From assembly GCA_937916465.1 (NCBI GenBank), contig CALFTK010000061.1, positions 130,147 to 194,146 on the forward strand: a DNA stretch of 64,000 nucleotides, given 5' to 3'. The translations under genes and the position numbers were made by a program. Positions 39,787-48,578 of this stretch are shown in pieces. Numbering within the stretch: the stretch's first letter is position 1; each line of letters begins with the position of its first letter. The notes under the pieces are model-generated. The model had not been told where the DNA came from. It made no database searches and saw only the letters and a list, made by a program, of their open reading frames with translations. Source of the DNA: an uncultured Bacteroidales bacterium. Its GTDB lineage: Bacteria; Bacteroidota; Bacteroidia; Bacteroidales; Bacteroidaceae.

Positions 39787-40710
39787 TCAATACTTTCTAG
39801 GTGCAATCTTTTCAAGATGATGTTTTATCTCTCTGATATGGTCGGGGGTAGTGCCGCAGCAACCACCTGCCAGATTGATTAATCCATCATTAGCCATAGC
39901 GGTTATGGCATTTGCGGTATCGCATGGTTTTTCATTATAGCCATGAGCGGTAGGCAAACCTGCATTAGGATAGATACTTATAGCACATTCGGCTTTTTCA
40001 GCAATCTCCTTTATGAATGGATATAGTTCGTTGGCACCGAATGAACAGTTAAGTCCAAAACTCATCAGATTGTAATCCTTTACTGAATCATATAATTCAG
40101 CCAGTGACATACCTGTCATTATGCATCCGCTGGCATTCATAATGCTTGCAGACAACATTACAGGTAGGTTTGTGCCCTTTTCTTGCTGTGCTTTGTTTAT
40201 GGCAGTGAGTGCAGCAACGGCATTTCTGCCATCTGTAACTGTCTCTACTATGAAACCATCTACACCGCCATCAATAAGCCCTTTGGCTTGAATGAAATAT
40301 GCATCTTCCAATACGTCAAAAGTTACAGTCTCTTCCGGATCCATCATCATTTCAATAATTGTCAATGATTTATCAGAAGGACCCATACTGCCCATTACCC
40401 AGACTTTGCGGTCTGTACAACTATTGGCTGCTTTTCGTGCTATCTGTGCACCTGCTACATTCATATCATAGCATCTGTCTGACATTCCGTAACCATGCTG
40501 TGAAACAGCGTTGGCACCAAAAGTACAGGTACATACTATGTCTGAACCGGCATTTATATAGTCTTTGTGAATTCTCTCCAGAACATCGGGGTGAGTAAGC
40601 GGCAGGGCATCGTTATTACCATCATAACTGATGCCCAACTGCTGTATATAAGTACCCATTCCGCCATCCAGAATGAGAATCCTCTCTTTTAATGCTTCTC
40701 TGATATCCAT
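39787..40710 (-). CDS. Homocysteine S-methyltransferase domain protein
   Basis: This 307-residue protein is a lone homocysteine-binding TIM barrel, like the first domain of MetH. ILDGGMGTYIQQ opens it. The zinc-binding Cys residues are in GLNCSFGA near 222 and GGCCGTTP near 289. It would move a methyl group to homocysteine; the donor (S-methylmethionine, or methyl-cobalamin/folate via other subunits) cannot be told. It lies 8 bp after glyA, which makes the one-carbon unit on folate. Whether this is a split methionine synthase depends on finding the other domains elsewhere. Confidence 0.85.
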   Translation of the reverse strand: MDIREALKERILILDGGMGTYIQQLGISYDGNNDALPLTHPDVLERIHKDYINAGSDIVCTCTFGANAVSQHGYGMSDRCYDMNVAGAQIARKAANSCTDRKVWVMGSMGPSDKSLTIIEMMMDPEETVTFDVLEDAYFIQAKGLIDGGVDGFIVETVTDGRNAVAALTAINKAQQEKGTNLPVMLSASIMNASGCIMTGMSLAELYDSVKDYNLMSFGLNCSFGANELYPFIKEIAEKAECAISIYPNAGLPTAHGYNEKPCDTANAITAMANDGLINLAGGCCGTTPDHIREIKHHLEKIAPRKY

Positions 40711-40718
40711 TGTACGGA

Positions 40719-41999
40719 TTAATAAGCGAACATTGGATAATCCTTCATTATATCGTTTACGCGTGCGCGAACTTTTGCTATTACTGCTTCATCTTCAGGA
40801 GCGTTCAGAACCTCTTCAATCATCTCTGCAATAACAACCATCAGATCTTCCTTGGCACCACGTGTTGTGATGGCAGGTGTACCCAAACGCAGACCGCTGG
40901 TCTGGAATGCTGAACGTGTATCGAATGGTACCATGTTCTTGTTTGCAGTAATGTCTGCAGCAACAAGTGCCTTTTCTGCAACTTTACCTGTTAAATCAGG
41001 ATATTTTTCACGTAGATCAACCAACATACTATGGTTGTCAGTACCACCTGATACTATAGTGAAACCGCGTTTTACCAGCTCTTCTGCCAGTTTCTTTGCG
41101 TTCTTCTGTACCTGTGTCTGATACTCTTTGAATTCTGGTTGCAGAGCTTCTCCAAATGCGACTGCTTTAGCTGCTATAACGTGTTCAAGCGGACCGCCCT
41201 GAATACCTGGGAATACAGCTGAATCCAGAAGCTGTGACATCATTTTGATTTCGCCCTTTGGAGTGGTCTTTCCCCAAGGATTTGGGAAATCTTTACCCAT
41301 CATGATAACACCACCGCGTGGACCACGCAATGTCTTGTGTGTTGTAGATGTAACAATATGGGCATATTTTACAGGGTTGTCAAGCAAACCTGCTGCAATA
41401 AGACCTGCAGGGTGTGCCATATCAATCATAAGAAGAGCGCCTACTTTGTCAGCAATTTCGCGCATACGTTTGTAGTCCCATTCGCGTGAATATGCAGAAC
41501 CACCACCGATAATCAGTTTTGGACGTTCGCGAAGTGCAACCTCTTCCATCTGGTCGTAATCAACACGACCGGTCTCCTGATTCAGATTGTATTCACAAGG
41601 AGTGTAGATGATACCGGATGTGTTTACAGCAGAACCGTGGCTTAGGTGACCACCGTGAGCAAGGTTCAATCCCATGAACTTATCACCTGGATTTAGAACT
41701 GCCAAAAATACTGCAGCATTAGCCTGTGCACCTGAGTGTGGCTGTACGTTTGCCCATTCAGCACCGAAAAGCTCTTTAAGACGTGCTATAGCCAGACGTT
41801 CGCTTTCGTCAACAACTTCGCAACCTCCATAATATCGTTTGCCGGGATAACCTTCAGCATACTTGTTTGTTAAGCAAGAGCCCATAGCCTGCATTACCTG
41901 ATCGCTTACAAAGTTTTCTGAAGCTATCAGTTCAATACCCTTTTTCTGGCGCTGATGTTCGCGCTCAATGATGTCAAAAATTTCTAAATCTTTCTTCAT
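40719..41999 (-). CDS. glyA: Serine hydroxymethyltransferase
   Basis: This 426-residue PLP enzyme converts serine and tetrahydrofolate to glycine and methylene-THF. It shows ELIASENFVS near residue 24, NKYAEGYPGKRYYGGCE, HGGHLSHG, DMAHPAGLIA and the Schiff-base Lys in VTSTTHKTLRGPRGG near 227. It is full length. It lies 30 bp after the beta-barrel gene and 8 bp before the homocysteine methyltransferase, probably in one transcript with pyrBI. Confidence 0.97.
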   Translation of the reverse strand: MKKDLEIFDIIEREHQRQKKGIELIASENFVSDQVMQAMGSCLTNKYAEGYPGKRYYGGCEVVDESERLAIARLKELFGAEWANVQPHSGAQANAAVFLAVLNPGDKFMGLNLAHGGHLSHGSAVNTSGIIYTPCEYNLNQETGRVDYDQMEEVALRERPKLIIGGGSAYSREWDYKRMREIADKVGALLMIDMAHPAGLIAAGLLDNPVKYAHIVTSTTHKTLRGPRGGVIMMGKDFPNPWGKTTPKGEIKMMSQLLDSAVFPGIQGGPLEHVIAAKAVAFGEALQPEFKEYQTQVQKNAKKLAEELVKRGFTIVSGGTDNHSMLVDLREKYPDLTGKVAEKALVAADITANKNMVPFDTRSAFQTSGLRLGTPAITTRGAKEDLMVVIAEMIEEVLNAPEDEAVIAKVRARVNDIMKDYPMFAY

Positions 42000-42029
42000 A
42001 ATTTATGTTTTTGTTATACTTCGTTTCTG

Positions 42030-42746
42030 TTAAAAAATCATACCTATAGAAAAGGAGAATGTACCATGACGTCTATCCATTTTTATGTCGGTATCTTCAT
42101 TAGGTGTGGTTGTGTTATATCTTATCTCTTTTGAAATATTGCTTAAACCCAAATCGTACTCTATGTCAAAGAATGTATTGCCTATGCTGCAGTTCAAACC
42201 GAATGACATTGTAGTAATGAAATTTTGCGGTATTTCAACAATGTTGTCTTGTTTAAAGTTTATAAAATCAGTACTGTATGTATTCTGTATAGGAATACGT
42301 ATTCTGGGACCGCAAAATAGGGCCATACAGTATTCATTGTCCTTGATAATGTTGTATCCGGCCTGCAAAGGAATGTCAATACAGTATCCTTCCATGGAGA
42401 AGGCCGCCAAATCTTCTTCTTCAGATTCGCTGTTCCAACTGTTTTTGTCGAACGTAATAGCTGCTCTGCTATAGTTACCTATTACACCTGTTTGAAGATA
42501 AAACTTTGCAAAATTGAATCTTGTAAAAAGAGTAAGATTTATGCCTACTTGAGAATCTCTGTTGTAACGCTCAATTACGTGATTGTCAATAGTAATGTTA
42601 TCCATATAAAGACTGGTTGCATCAAAACCAATTTTGAATCCATAGCTTATGAACTGCTTGTTATCATTGCTTGTTTCAGGATTGGCTGCTGACAGCAATG
42701 TAACAGACAGAAATATTGATATTATTGCTATGCAAATTCGTTTCAT
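42030..42746 (-). CDS. Outer-membrane beta-barrel protein (PorT-like)
   Basis: This 238-residue exported protein has a signal peptide (IISIFLSVTLLSAA). It then has about eight strands with alternating pattern and ends in HGTFSFSIGMIF, a terminal outer-membrane strand. It resembles the porT-like outer_membrane beta-barrel family common in Bacteroidetes. It is 6 bp after pyrI. The function is not known. Confidence 0.72.
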   Translation of the reverse strand: MKRICIAIISIFLSVTLLSAANPETSNDNKQFISYGFKIGFDATSLYMDNITIDNHVIERYNRDSQVGINLTLFTRFNFAKFYLQTGVIGNYSRAAITFDKNSWNSESEEEDLAAFSMEGYCIDIPLQAGYNIIKDNEYCMALFCGPRIRIPIQNTYSTDFINFKQDNIVEIPQNFITTMSFGLNCSIGNTFFDIEYDLGLSNISKEIRYNTTTPNEDTDIKMDRRHGTFSFSIGMIF

Positions 42747-42752
42747 ACAGGG

Positions 42753-43217
42753 TTAAAGCAACTTGATTTCGTCTATTGATATTTCTCTATTGCAATAATT
42801 ACATCTTAATATTCCATTAACCTTATCTATAACAGTAAAACGTGTAGCCATAGGTTCGTGGTTTGTTATACATTTGGGATTTGCACATTTTACTATACCT
42901 TTAATTTCGTCGGGCATAGAAATTTTGTGTTTATCTGCAACTTCATAATTCTTTATAGTGCTAAGTGCTATGTTGGGAGCCACCAGTGATAGCTTGCTCA
43001 CTTCAGAATCGGTAAAATAGTGATTGGCTATCTTGATAATACCTTTGCTTCCCATCTTCTTGCTGCTTAAATTAGCTCCAACAGTTATGGGCTTATGTAT
43101 GTTGTTAAGTCCCAAAAGATTGACTACGGAAAATACCTTGTCTGAAGGTATGTGGTCAATTACAGTGCCGTTTTCCAAAGCAGCTACAAGCAGTTCCGAT
43201 TTATTATTCTTTTCCAT
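42753..43217 (-). CDS. pyrI: Aspartate carbamoyltransferase regulatory chain
   Basis: This 154-residue protein has the allosteric domain (ALENGTVIDHIP, the nucleotide effector site) and the C-terminal zinc domain with Cys pairs CANPKC and CNYC. It binds CTP/ATP and links PyrB trimers. The start could be ATG 43217 or the ATG two codons earlier, which directly abuts the pyrB stop. Confidence 0.95.
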   Translation of the reverse strand: MEKNNKSELLVAALENGTVIDHIPSDKVFSVVNLLGLNNIHKPITVGANLSSKKMGSKGIIKIANHYFTDSEVSKLSLVAPNIALSTIKNYEVADKHKISMPDEIKGIVKCANPKCITNHEPMATRFTVIDKVNGILRCNYCNREISIDEIKLL

Positions 43218-43223
43218 AATCAT

Positions 43224-44141
43224 TTAAAGCATATTTAAGGCATTGCAAATTAAGGCTTCTCGTACATACAAACCATTTTTGGCCTGTTGGAAATAGTAGG
43301 CTTTTGGGTTCGTATCAATCTCTTGTTCTATTTCGTTTACTCTGGGCAGAGGGTGTAATATTCTAAGATTTGGCTTGGTGTCAGTAAGCATGTCGTTTTT
43401 CAATATAAAAGTATCTTTCACCCTTTCATATTCCATTAAATCTGTAAAACGTTCTTTTTGGACACGTGTCATATATAGAATATCGGCATCGGCAATAGCC
43501 TCTTTACTCAGCTCAGAATGTTCGTAAAATTTCATATTATGCTCTTTACAGAACTCTTTGTATATGTTAGGCATTTTAAGTTCATTGGGCGCAATGAAAT
43601 GGAAAGTGGGGTTAAAATATCTCATTGCAATAAGCATTGAGTGAACAGTGCGTCCAAATTTAAGGTCGCCCACCAAATATATATTGAGGTTGTCCAATCT
43701 GCCTTGAGTTTTCTGTATGGAGTAAAGATCCAACATTGTTTGTGAAGGATGCTGATTTGCGCCATCGCCGGCGTTAATTATTGGAACAGGAGATATTTCG
43801 CTTGCATAGCGGGCTGCGCCTTCCAAGTAGTGACGCATAATAATCAGGTCAGCATAATTGCTAACCATCATTATGGTATCCTTAAGGCTTTCCCCCTTTG
43901 TAGAACTGGTGGTGGCAGCGTCGGAAAAACCGATGATACGTCCTCCCAGTCTGTTTACTGCTGTTTCAAAACTCAATCTTGTTCTTGTTGATGGCTCAAA
44001 GAACAATGTTGCTACAACTTTGCCGTCAAGAATCTTTCTGTTTGGCTCTTTCTCAAACTCTGATGCGTGTCTAAGCAGTTCAAGTATTTCGCTCTTAGAA
44101 AGTTCCTCTAACGAAATCAGACTTTTTCCAGATTGCTCCAT
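43224..44141 (-). CDS. pyrB: Aspartate carbamoyltransferase catalytic chain
   Basis: This 305-residue enzyme carries out the first committed step of pyrimidine synthesis. The carbamoyl-phosphate motif FFEPSTRTRLSFE is near residue 49, then GDGANQHPSQTMLDLY, VGDLKFGRTVHS and HPLPRVNEI. I start at ATG 44141 (MEQSGKSL); ATG 44150 is an alternative. pyrI follows directly. A -7 box, TAATTTTG, lies at 44167-44174 on the minus strand, giving a short leader without an attenuator. Confidence 0.96.
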   Translation of the reverse strand: MEQSGKSLISLEELSKSEILELLRHASEFEKEPNRKILDGKVVATLFFEPSTRTRLSFETAVNRLGGRIIGFSDAATTSSTKGESLKDTIMMVSNYADLIIMRHYLEGAARYASEISPVPIINAGDGANQHPSQTMLDLYSIQKTQGRLDNLNIYLVGDLKFGRTVHSMLIAMRYFNPTFHFIAPNELKMPNIYKEFCKEHNMKFYEHSELSKEAIADADILYMTRVQKERFTDLMEYERVKDTFILKNDMLTDTKPNLRILHPLPRVNEIEQEIDTNPKAYYFQQAKNGLYVREALICNALNML

Positions 44142-44166
44142 ATTAATCATCTATTGTTTCGGACTT

Positions 44167-44174
44167 CAAAATTA
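44167..44174 (-). promoter_or_regulatory. -7 box (TAATTTTG) for pyrBI
   Basis: A full TAnnTTTG match on the minus strand lies about 26 bp before the chosen pyrB start. No clear -33 TTG. Confidence 0.45.
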
Positions 44175-44204
44175 CTAATAAAATTACTATGTATGTACAG
44201 TTTT

Positions 44205-44375
44205 TAGATAAAATACTTGCGTTCGCTTTGAAAAATATTCAAGCAAGCTTGATATTTGCTTTTTGCGAAGTTGGCTGCGCTCATTGCGTGTGAAAATAAA
44301 TTTTCACCCATTCGCTTGCTCAACTTTCTCGCTCACTTATTCGTATTTTTTGCAAAAAGGATAAAAATAGCTATG
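44205..44375. repeat. Structured intergenic element between pyrB and the PBP gene
   Basis: The stretch is full of inverted repeats. AAATATTCAAGC pairs with GCTTGATATTT (44232-44258, one bulge). GTGAAAAT pairs with ATTTTCAC (around 44290-44307). Several GCGTTCGC/TTGCGAAG-like short words recur. It contains CAAGCAAGCTTG, the exact reverse complement of a 12-mer in the 63.9-kb repeat. It resembles dispersed intergenic repeats I have seen in gut Bacteroidales; the function is unknown. Confidence 0.5.
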
Positions 44376-44403
44376 CTAAGGTTATAAAATGCGTTTTTTT
44401 ATC

Positions 44404-44411
44404 TAAATTTG
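44404..44411 (+). promoter_or_regulatory. -7 box (TAAATTTG) for the PBP1A gene
   Basis: A full TAnnTTTG match lies 24 bp before the start codon; no clear -33 TTG. Confidence 0.45.
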
Positions 44412-44435
44412 TAGTTTGTAATAATTATAATAGTA

Positions 44436-46775
44436 ATGAAAGATCTTACAAAACGTACGGCAAACAGAATAATCGGTCTGTTGTGGATTATGTTTGGAGC
44501 AGTAATGCTGCTGGTTTTCTTTGTTTTCTTTGGGATTTCCAAAGGTTGGCGTGGAGATATGCCTTCTGTTACAGATTTGGAGAATCCAATAGATAAATTT
44601 GCGTCCCAGGTAATATCGTCCGATGGTGTGGTGCTTGGTTCATATTCATACGCAGGCGATAACAGAGTCTGGGTAGATTTTGAAGAACTCTCCCCCGATT
44701 TGATTAAGGCGCTTATTGCCACCGAAGATATTCGTTTTCAGGAACATTCCGGAATAGATTTTAGAGCATTGGTACGTGCTGTAGTTAAGAGACTTATTCT
44801 TCAGCAGAAAAGTGCCGGTGGTGGTAGTACCATAACCCAACAGCTTGCAAAGCTTTTATATACGGAACAGGTGGCAAGGAATTCCGTACAGCGAATGTTG
44901 CAGAAACCAAGTGAATGGGTTATTGCAGTCAGGTTGGAAAAATACTATACTAAAGAAGAAATTCTTACCATGTATTTGAACAAATATGATTTTGGTAATA
45001 ATGCTATAGGTATCTATACAGCGGCGCATACCTATTTTGGTAAGGATCCTATTCAACTCAACCCCGAAGAGGCAGCCATGCTGGTTGGTATGTGTAAAAA
45101 TTCATCGCTGTATAATCCGTTGCGCAGAAAGGAACTTACTCAGGAACGTCGTAATGTGGTTTTATCACAAATGAAAAAGGCAGGTTTCTTACAGGAACAG
45201 GTGTGCGATTCATTACAGGCTCAGGATATAGTCCTTGATTATCATAGAGTTGACCATAAATTGGGAACAGCCACATATTTCCGTGAATATTTGCGAACTT
45301 TTATGACTGCAAAAGAGCCCAAAAAGTCCAATTATCGCGGTTGGCAAATGCAACAGTATTATGAAGATTCACTTGATTGGATAAACAATCCATTATATGG
45401 TTGGTGCAATAAGAATGTTAATTCAGACGGCGAACCATATAACCTTTATACAGATGGTTTGAAGATATATGTAACGTTGGATTCCAGAATGCAACAATAC
45501 GCAGAAGATGCAGTTGAAGAGCATCTTATAGAGTATCTGCAACCAAATTTCTTTAAAGCGAAAGGTCCCAAGAAACCTGCTCCGTTTACATCGAATCTCA
45601 CTCCGGCTGAGGTCGATAATATTATGGTACGAGCTATGCGCCAGACTGACAGATACCGTGCATTGAATTCAAAAGGAGTAAGCGAAGAGGAAATTAGAAA
45701 GATATTTGATACACCAAGAGAAATGTCAATATTTACTTACCAAGGTAATGTTGATACTGTAATGACTCCGATGGATTCAATTCGTTATTTGAAGTATTTC
45801 CTGCGTACAGGATTCATGGCAATGGAACCACAGACAGGTTATGTTCGAGCTTATGTAGGTGGTCCAGATTACAGACAATTCCAATATGATATGGTTACAA
45901 ATGGTCGTCGTCAGGTTGGTTCAACCATTAAGCCATTCCTCTATTCATTGGCAATGGAGAGCGGTTATACCCCTTGTGACCAGACAATAAACCAGACTCA
46001 GACTATTCTTACAGAGAGTGGCCAGATATGGAGACCTAAAGATGAAGGTTCAGAAAAAATAGGTGAATTGGTATCTATAAAATGGGGATTGACAAAATCT
46101 AACAATAACATAACAGCATTTTTAATGAGTAAACTCAGTCCTTATGAATTTAAGAATATACTACACGAATATGGTTTGAGAAATCAAGCTATAGAACCTG
46201 TGCCATCTCTATGTCTGGGAACATGCGATGTTTCTGTGTCGGAAATGGTGAGCGCTTATACTGCTTTTGCCAATAAAGGAATACGTACAGAACCATTGTA
46301 CGTAACAAGAATAGAAGATTCGGATGGAAATACAATAGCTACTTTTGCAGCGAAAAGCCATGAGGTTATAAGCGAAGAGACATCGTATAAAATGATAGAT
46401 ATGATGCGTGCGGTAATTACAGAAGGTACCGGATTGCGTGTTCGTAACTATGTAAAAGTGGATTGCGGTGGTAAAACAGGTACTACCGATAATCATTCCG
46501 ATGCATGGTTTATAGGTTATACCCCCGATTTGGTAGCCGGTTGCTGGGTTGGTGGCGATGATAGAGATATTCACTTTGATTCTATGGTGTTTGGTCAGGG
46601 TTCAAGAATGGCACTTCCTATATGGGGTATCTTTATGGAGAAAGTTTATCAGGATTCTGTTGCATTAGGATATTCTCCAAGCAAGAAATTTGATATACCG
46701 AAAGATTTTGATCCATGTGCAGGATATGGTATTCAGAGTGAAGTTATTGAAAATTACGATATAGAGTCATTTTAA
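44436..46775 (+). CDS. Class A penicillin-binding protein (PBP1A-like)
   Basis: This 779-residue bifunctional peptidoglycan synthase has a membrane anchor at about residues 10-33. The GT51 glycosyltransferase domain follows (TEDIRFQEHSGID near 92, GGGSTITQQLAK near 128, EWVIAVRLEKYYTKEEIL). The transpeptidase domain has the Ser nucleophile in GSTIKPF near 497, SNN near 554 and KTGTT near 680. It polymerises and cross-links peptidoglycan. It is followed 9 bp later by kdsB, keeping envelope genes together. Confidence 0.95.
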   Translation: MKDLTKRTANRIIGLLWIMFGAVMLLVFFVFFGISKGWRGDMPSVTDLENPIDKFASQVISSDGVVLGSYSYAGDNRVWVDFEELSPDLIKALIATEDIRFQEHSGIDFRALVRAVVKRLILQQKSAGGGSTITQQLAKLLYTEQVARNSVQRMLQKPSEWVIAVRLEKYYTKEEILTMYLNKYDFGNNAIGIYTAAHTYFGKDPIQLNPEEAAMLVGMCKNSSLYNPLRRKELTQERRNVVLSQMKKAGFLQEQVCDSLQAQDIVLDYHRVDHKLGTATYFREYLRTFMTAKEPKKSNYRGWQMQQYYEDSLDWINNPLYGWCNKNVNSDGEPYNLYTDGLKIYVTLDSRMQQYAEDAVEEHLIEYLQPNFFKAKGPKKPAPFTSNLTPAEVDNIMVRAMRQTDRYRALNSKGVSEEEIRKIFDTPREMSIFTYQGNVDTVMTPMDSIRYLKYFLRTGFMAMEPQTGYVRAYVGGPDYRQFQYDMVTNGRRQVGSTIKPFLYSLAMESGYTPCDQTINQTQTILTESGQIWRPKDEGSEKIGELVSIKWGLTKSNNNITAFLMSKLSPYEFKNILHEYGLRNQAIEPVPSLCLGTCDVSVSEMVSAYTAFANKGIRTEPLYVTRIEDSDGNTIATFAAKSHEVISEETSYKMIDMMRAVITEGTGLRVRNYVKVDCGGKTGTTDNHSDAWFIGYTPDLVAGCWVGGDDRDIHFDSMVFGQGSRMALPIWGIFMEKVYQDSVALGYSPSKKFDIPKDFDPCAGYGIQSEVIENYDIESF

Positions 46776-46784
46776 TTAAGTATT

Positions 46785-47540
46785 ATGGATTTTGTTGCAA
46801 TAATACCGGCCAGATATGCATCTACCAGATTTCCAGGAAAACCTTTGGCAATATTGGGTGAAAAAATGGTCATTCAACGTGTTTATGAACAGGCTTCTAA
46901 GGTTTTTCAGAATGTGTTTGTGGCTACGGATGATATACGCATAGCCAATGCAGTGGAATCGTTTGGTGGAAAAGCAATAATGACATCCCAGAACCACAGA
47001 AGTGGCACAGACAGATGTTACGAAGCATATTTGAAATGTGGAGTAAAAGCCGATGTAGTAGTTAATATTCAAGGCGATGAGCCATTTATTCATCCGTCTC
47101 AGCTTACTACGTTGCAACAATTGTTTAACAGACCGGAAACTGATATTGCAACATTGGTAAAACCATTTGCAAAGAGTGTATCATACAGTGTTTTGGCAAA
47201 CCCGAATTCTCCCAAAGTGGTAGTGGACGATAATTGGAATGCCCTCTATTTCAGCCGTAGCGTTATTCCGTATTTGCGTGGAAAAGCTGAGGAATTATGG
47301 TTAAAAGAACATACTTACTATAAACATATTGGTTTGTATGCTTTCAAGACAGATGTTTTAAGTAAAGTAACCAAGTTGGCTCAGGCTCCGTTGGAGATAG
47401 CAGAGAGTTTGGAACAACTCAGATGGTTGTCGGCAGGTTATACCATAAAAGTTGGCGAAACCGATATAGAAACCATAGGTATAGATACCCCCGAAGATTT
47501 GGAAGCAGCCGAAAGATTTTTGTCAGACAATAATTTATGA
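46785..47540 (+). CDS. kdsB: CMP-Kdo synthetase (3-deoxy-manno-octulosonate cytidylyltransferase)
   Basis: This 251-residue cytidylyltransferase activates Kdo with CTP for lipid A-core synthesis. IIPARYASTRFPGKPL (CTP-binding Arg/Lys), FVATDD, SGTDRCYEA, NIQGDEPFI and KHIGLYAF are all family motifs. The stop overlaps the start of the MORN protein by 4 bp. It complements the KdsC-like phosphatase at 20351. Confidence 0.96.
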   Translation: MDFVAIIPARYASTRFPGKPLAILGEKMVIQRVYEQASKVFQNVFVATDDIRIANAVESFGGKAIMTSQNHRSGTDRCYEAYLKCGVKADVVVNIQGDEPFIHPSQLTTLQQLFNRPETDIATLVKPFAKSVSYSVLANPNSPKVVVDDNWNALYFSRSVIPYLRGKAEELWLKEHTYYKHIGLYAFKTDVLSKVTKLAQAPLEIAESLEQLRWLSAGYTIKVGETDIETIGIDTPEDLEAAERFLSDNNL

Positions 47541-48568
47541 AACCTATACAGATAATAATTTTCATCACCTTACTGTTTCTGTTGCCACAACAACTCTATT
47601 CGCAACAGAAGGAGGAAAAAGTACGCACCTATACCTTTAAAGATGGTTCATTATATGAAGGTAATATGAAATGGGGTAGGCCTAATGGTGATGGATATGT
47701 TAAATATGTAAATGGTGATACATATAAAGGCTTTTTTGAAAAGTCAATGAGATCGGGGCATGGCGTTTTAGAGTATGCAAATGGCGATAGGTATGCAGGA
47801 ACCTGGCTTTTGGATATGCGCGAAGGCGAAGGAGAAATTGTTTATGCAGATGGCGATATATATAAAGGTGGTTGGAGTAGTGATAAACGCAGCGGAAAAG
47901 GTATCTATTACTGGATAGACGGTTCCTATTATTCAGGAGAATGGAATGATGATTTAAGAGAAGGTATAGGCGTTATGTTCTGGGCTGACAGTACACAATA
48001 TAAAGGTGGCTGGAAATCGGGAAAGAGAGATGGACAAGGCGTATATACAGGTAAGGAGTACAGTTATTCAGGCACCTGGAAAAATGACAGAAAAGAGGGT
48101 AATGGTGAATGTCGTTTCTATTCAGGCGATGTCTATATAGGTAACTTTAAAAACGGACTTATAAATGGTAAGGGTGTTTATCAGTATGTTAACGGTGATA
48201 AATATCAAGGTACATTCTTAAATGGTCAGGCCGATGGTAACGGGCTGTTTGTGTGGGCAGATGGTTCTGAATATGATGGTGACTGGAAAAATAACAAACG
48301 CGAAGGCAAAGGTCGTATGAAGTGGGCTAATGGAGATAGCTACTATGGTGATTGGAAAGATGATAAACCATCCGGTAGCGGTTCTATGGCTCTTTCAGAT
48401 GGTAATAAATACAGAGGAGAGTTTAGTCAAGGGGTGGTACATGGTAAAGGGTTGGTTATAGAACCTGACGGAACTCAGTATGAAGGAGTGTTTGACAATG
48501 GAAAACGGGTGGGCGTTTTTATTGTAAAAAATAGTGACGGAAAAGAGATAAATAGAATAACTTATTAA
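47537..48568 (+). CDS. Secreted MORN-repeat protein
   Basis: This 343-residue protein has a signal peptide (ending LYSQQ, about residue 22). It then has about 13 tandem MORN repeats of 23 residues spanning about 35-335; each follows the pattern GDxYxGxWxxxKRxGxGxxxxxN/D. MORN repeats form an elongated beta-meander that binds lipids or proteins. With the signal peptide it should be periplasmic or surface-exposed. The start overlaps kdsB by 4 bp, and the branching enzyme follows 10 bp later. The role is unknown; the repeat number could vary between strains. Confidence 0.88.
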   Translation: MKPIQIIIFITLLFLLPQQLYSQQKEEKVRTYTFKDGSLYEGNMKWGRPNGDGYVKYVNGDTYKGFFEKSMRSGHGVLEYANGDRYAGTWLLDMREGEGEIVYADGDIYKGGWSSDKRSGKGIYYWIDGSYYSGEWNDDLREGIGVMFWADSTQYKGGWKSGKRDGQGVYTGKEYSYSGTWKNDRKEGNGECRFYSGDVYIGNFKNGLINGKGVYQYVNGDKYQGTFLNGQADGNGLFVWADGSEYDGDWKNNKREGKGRMKWANGDSYYGDWKDDKPSGSGSMALSDGNKYRGEFSQGVVHGKGLVIEPDGTQYEGVFDNGKRVGVFIVKNSDGKEINRITY

Positions 48569-48578
48569 ATATAGTATT

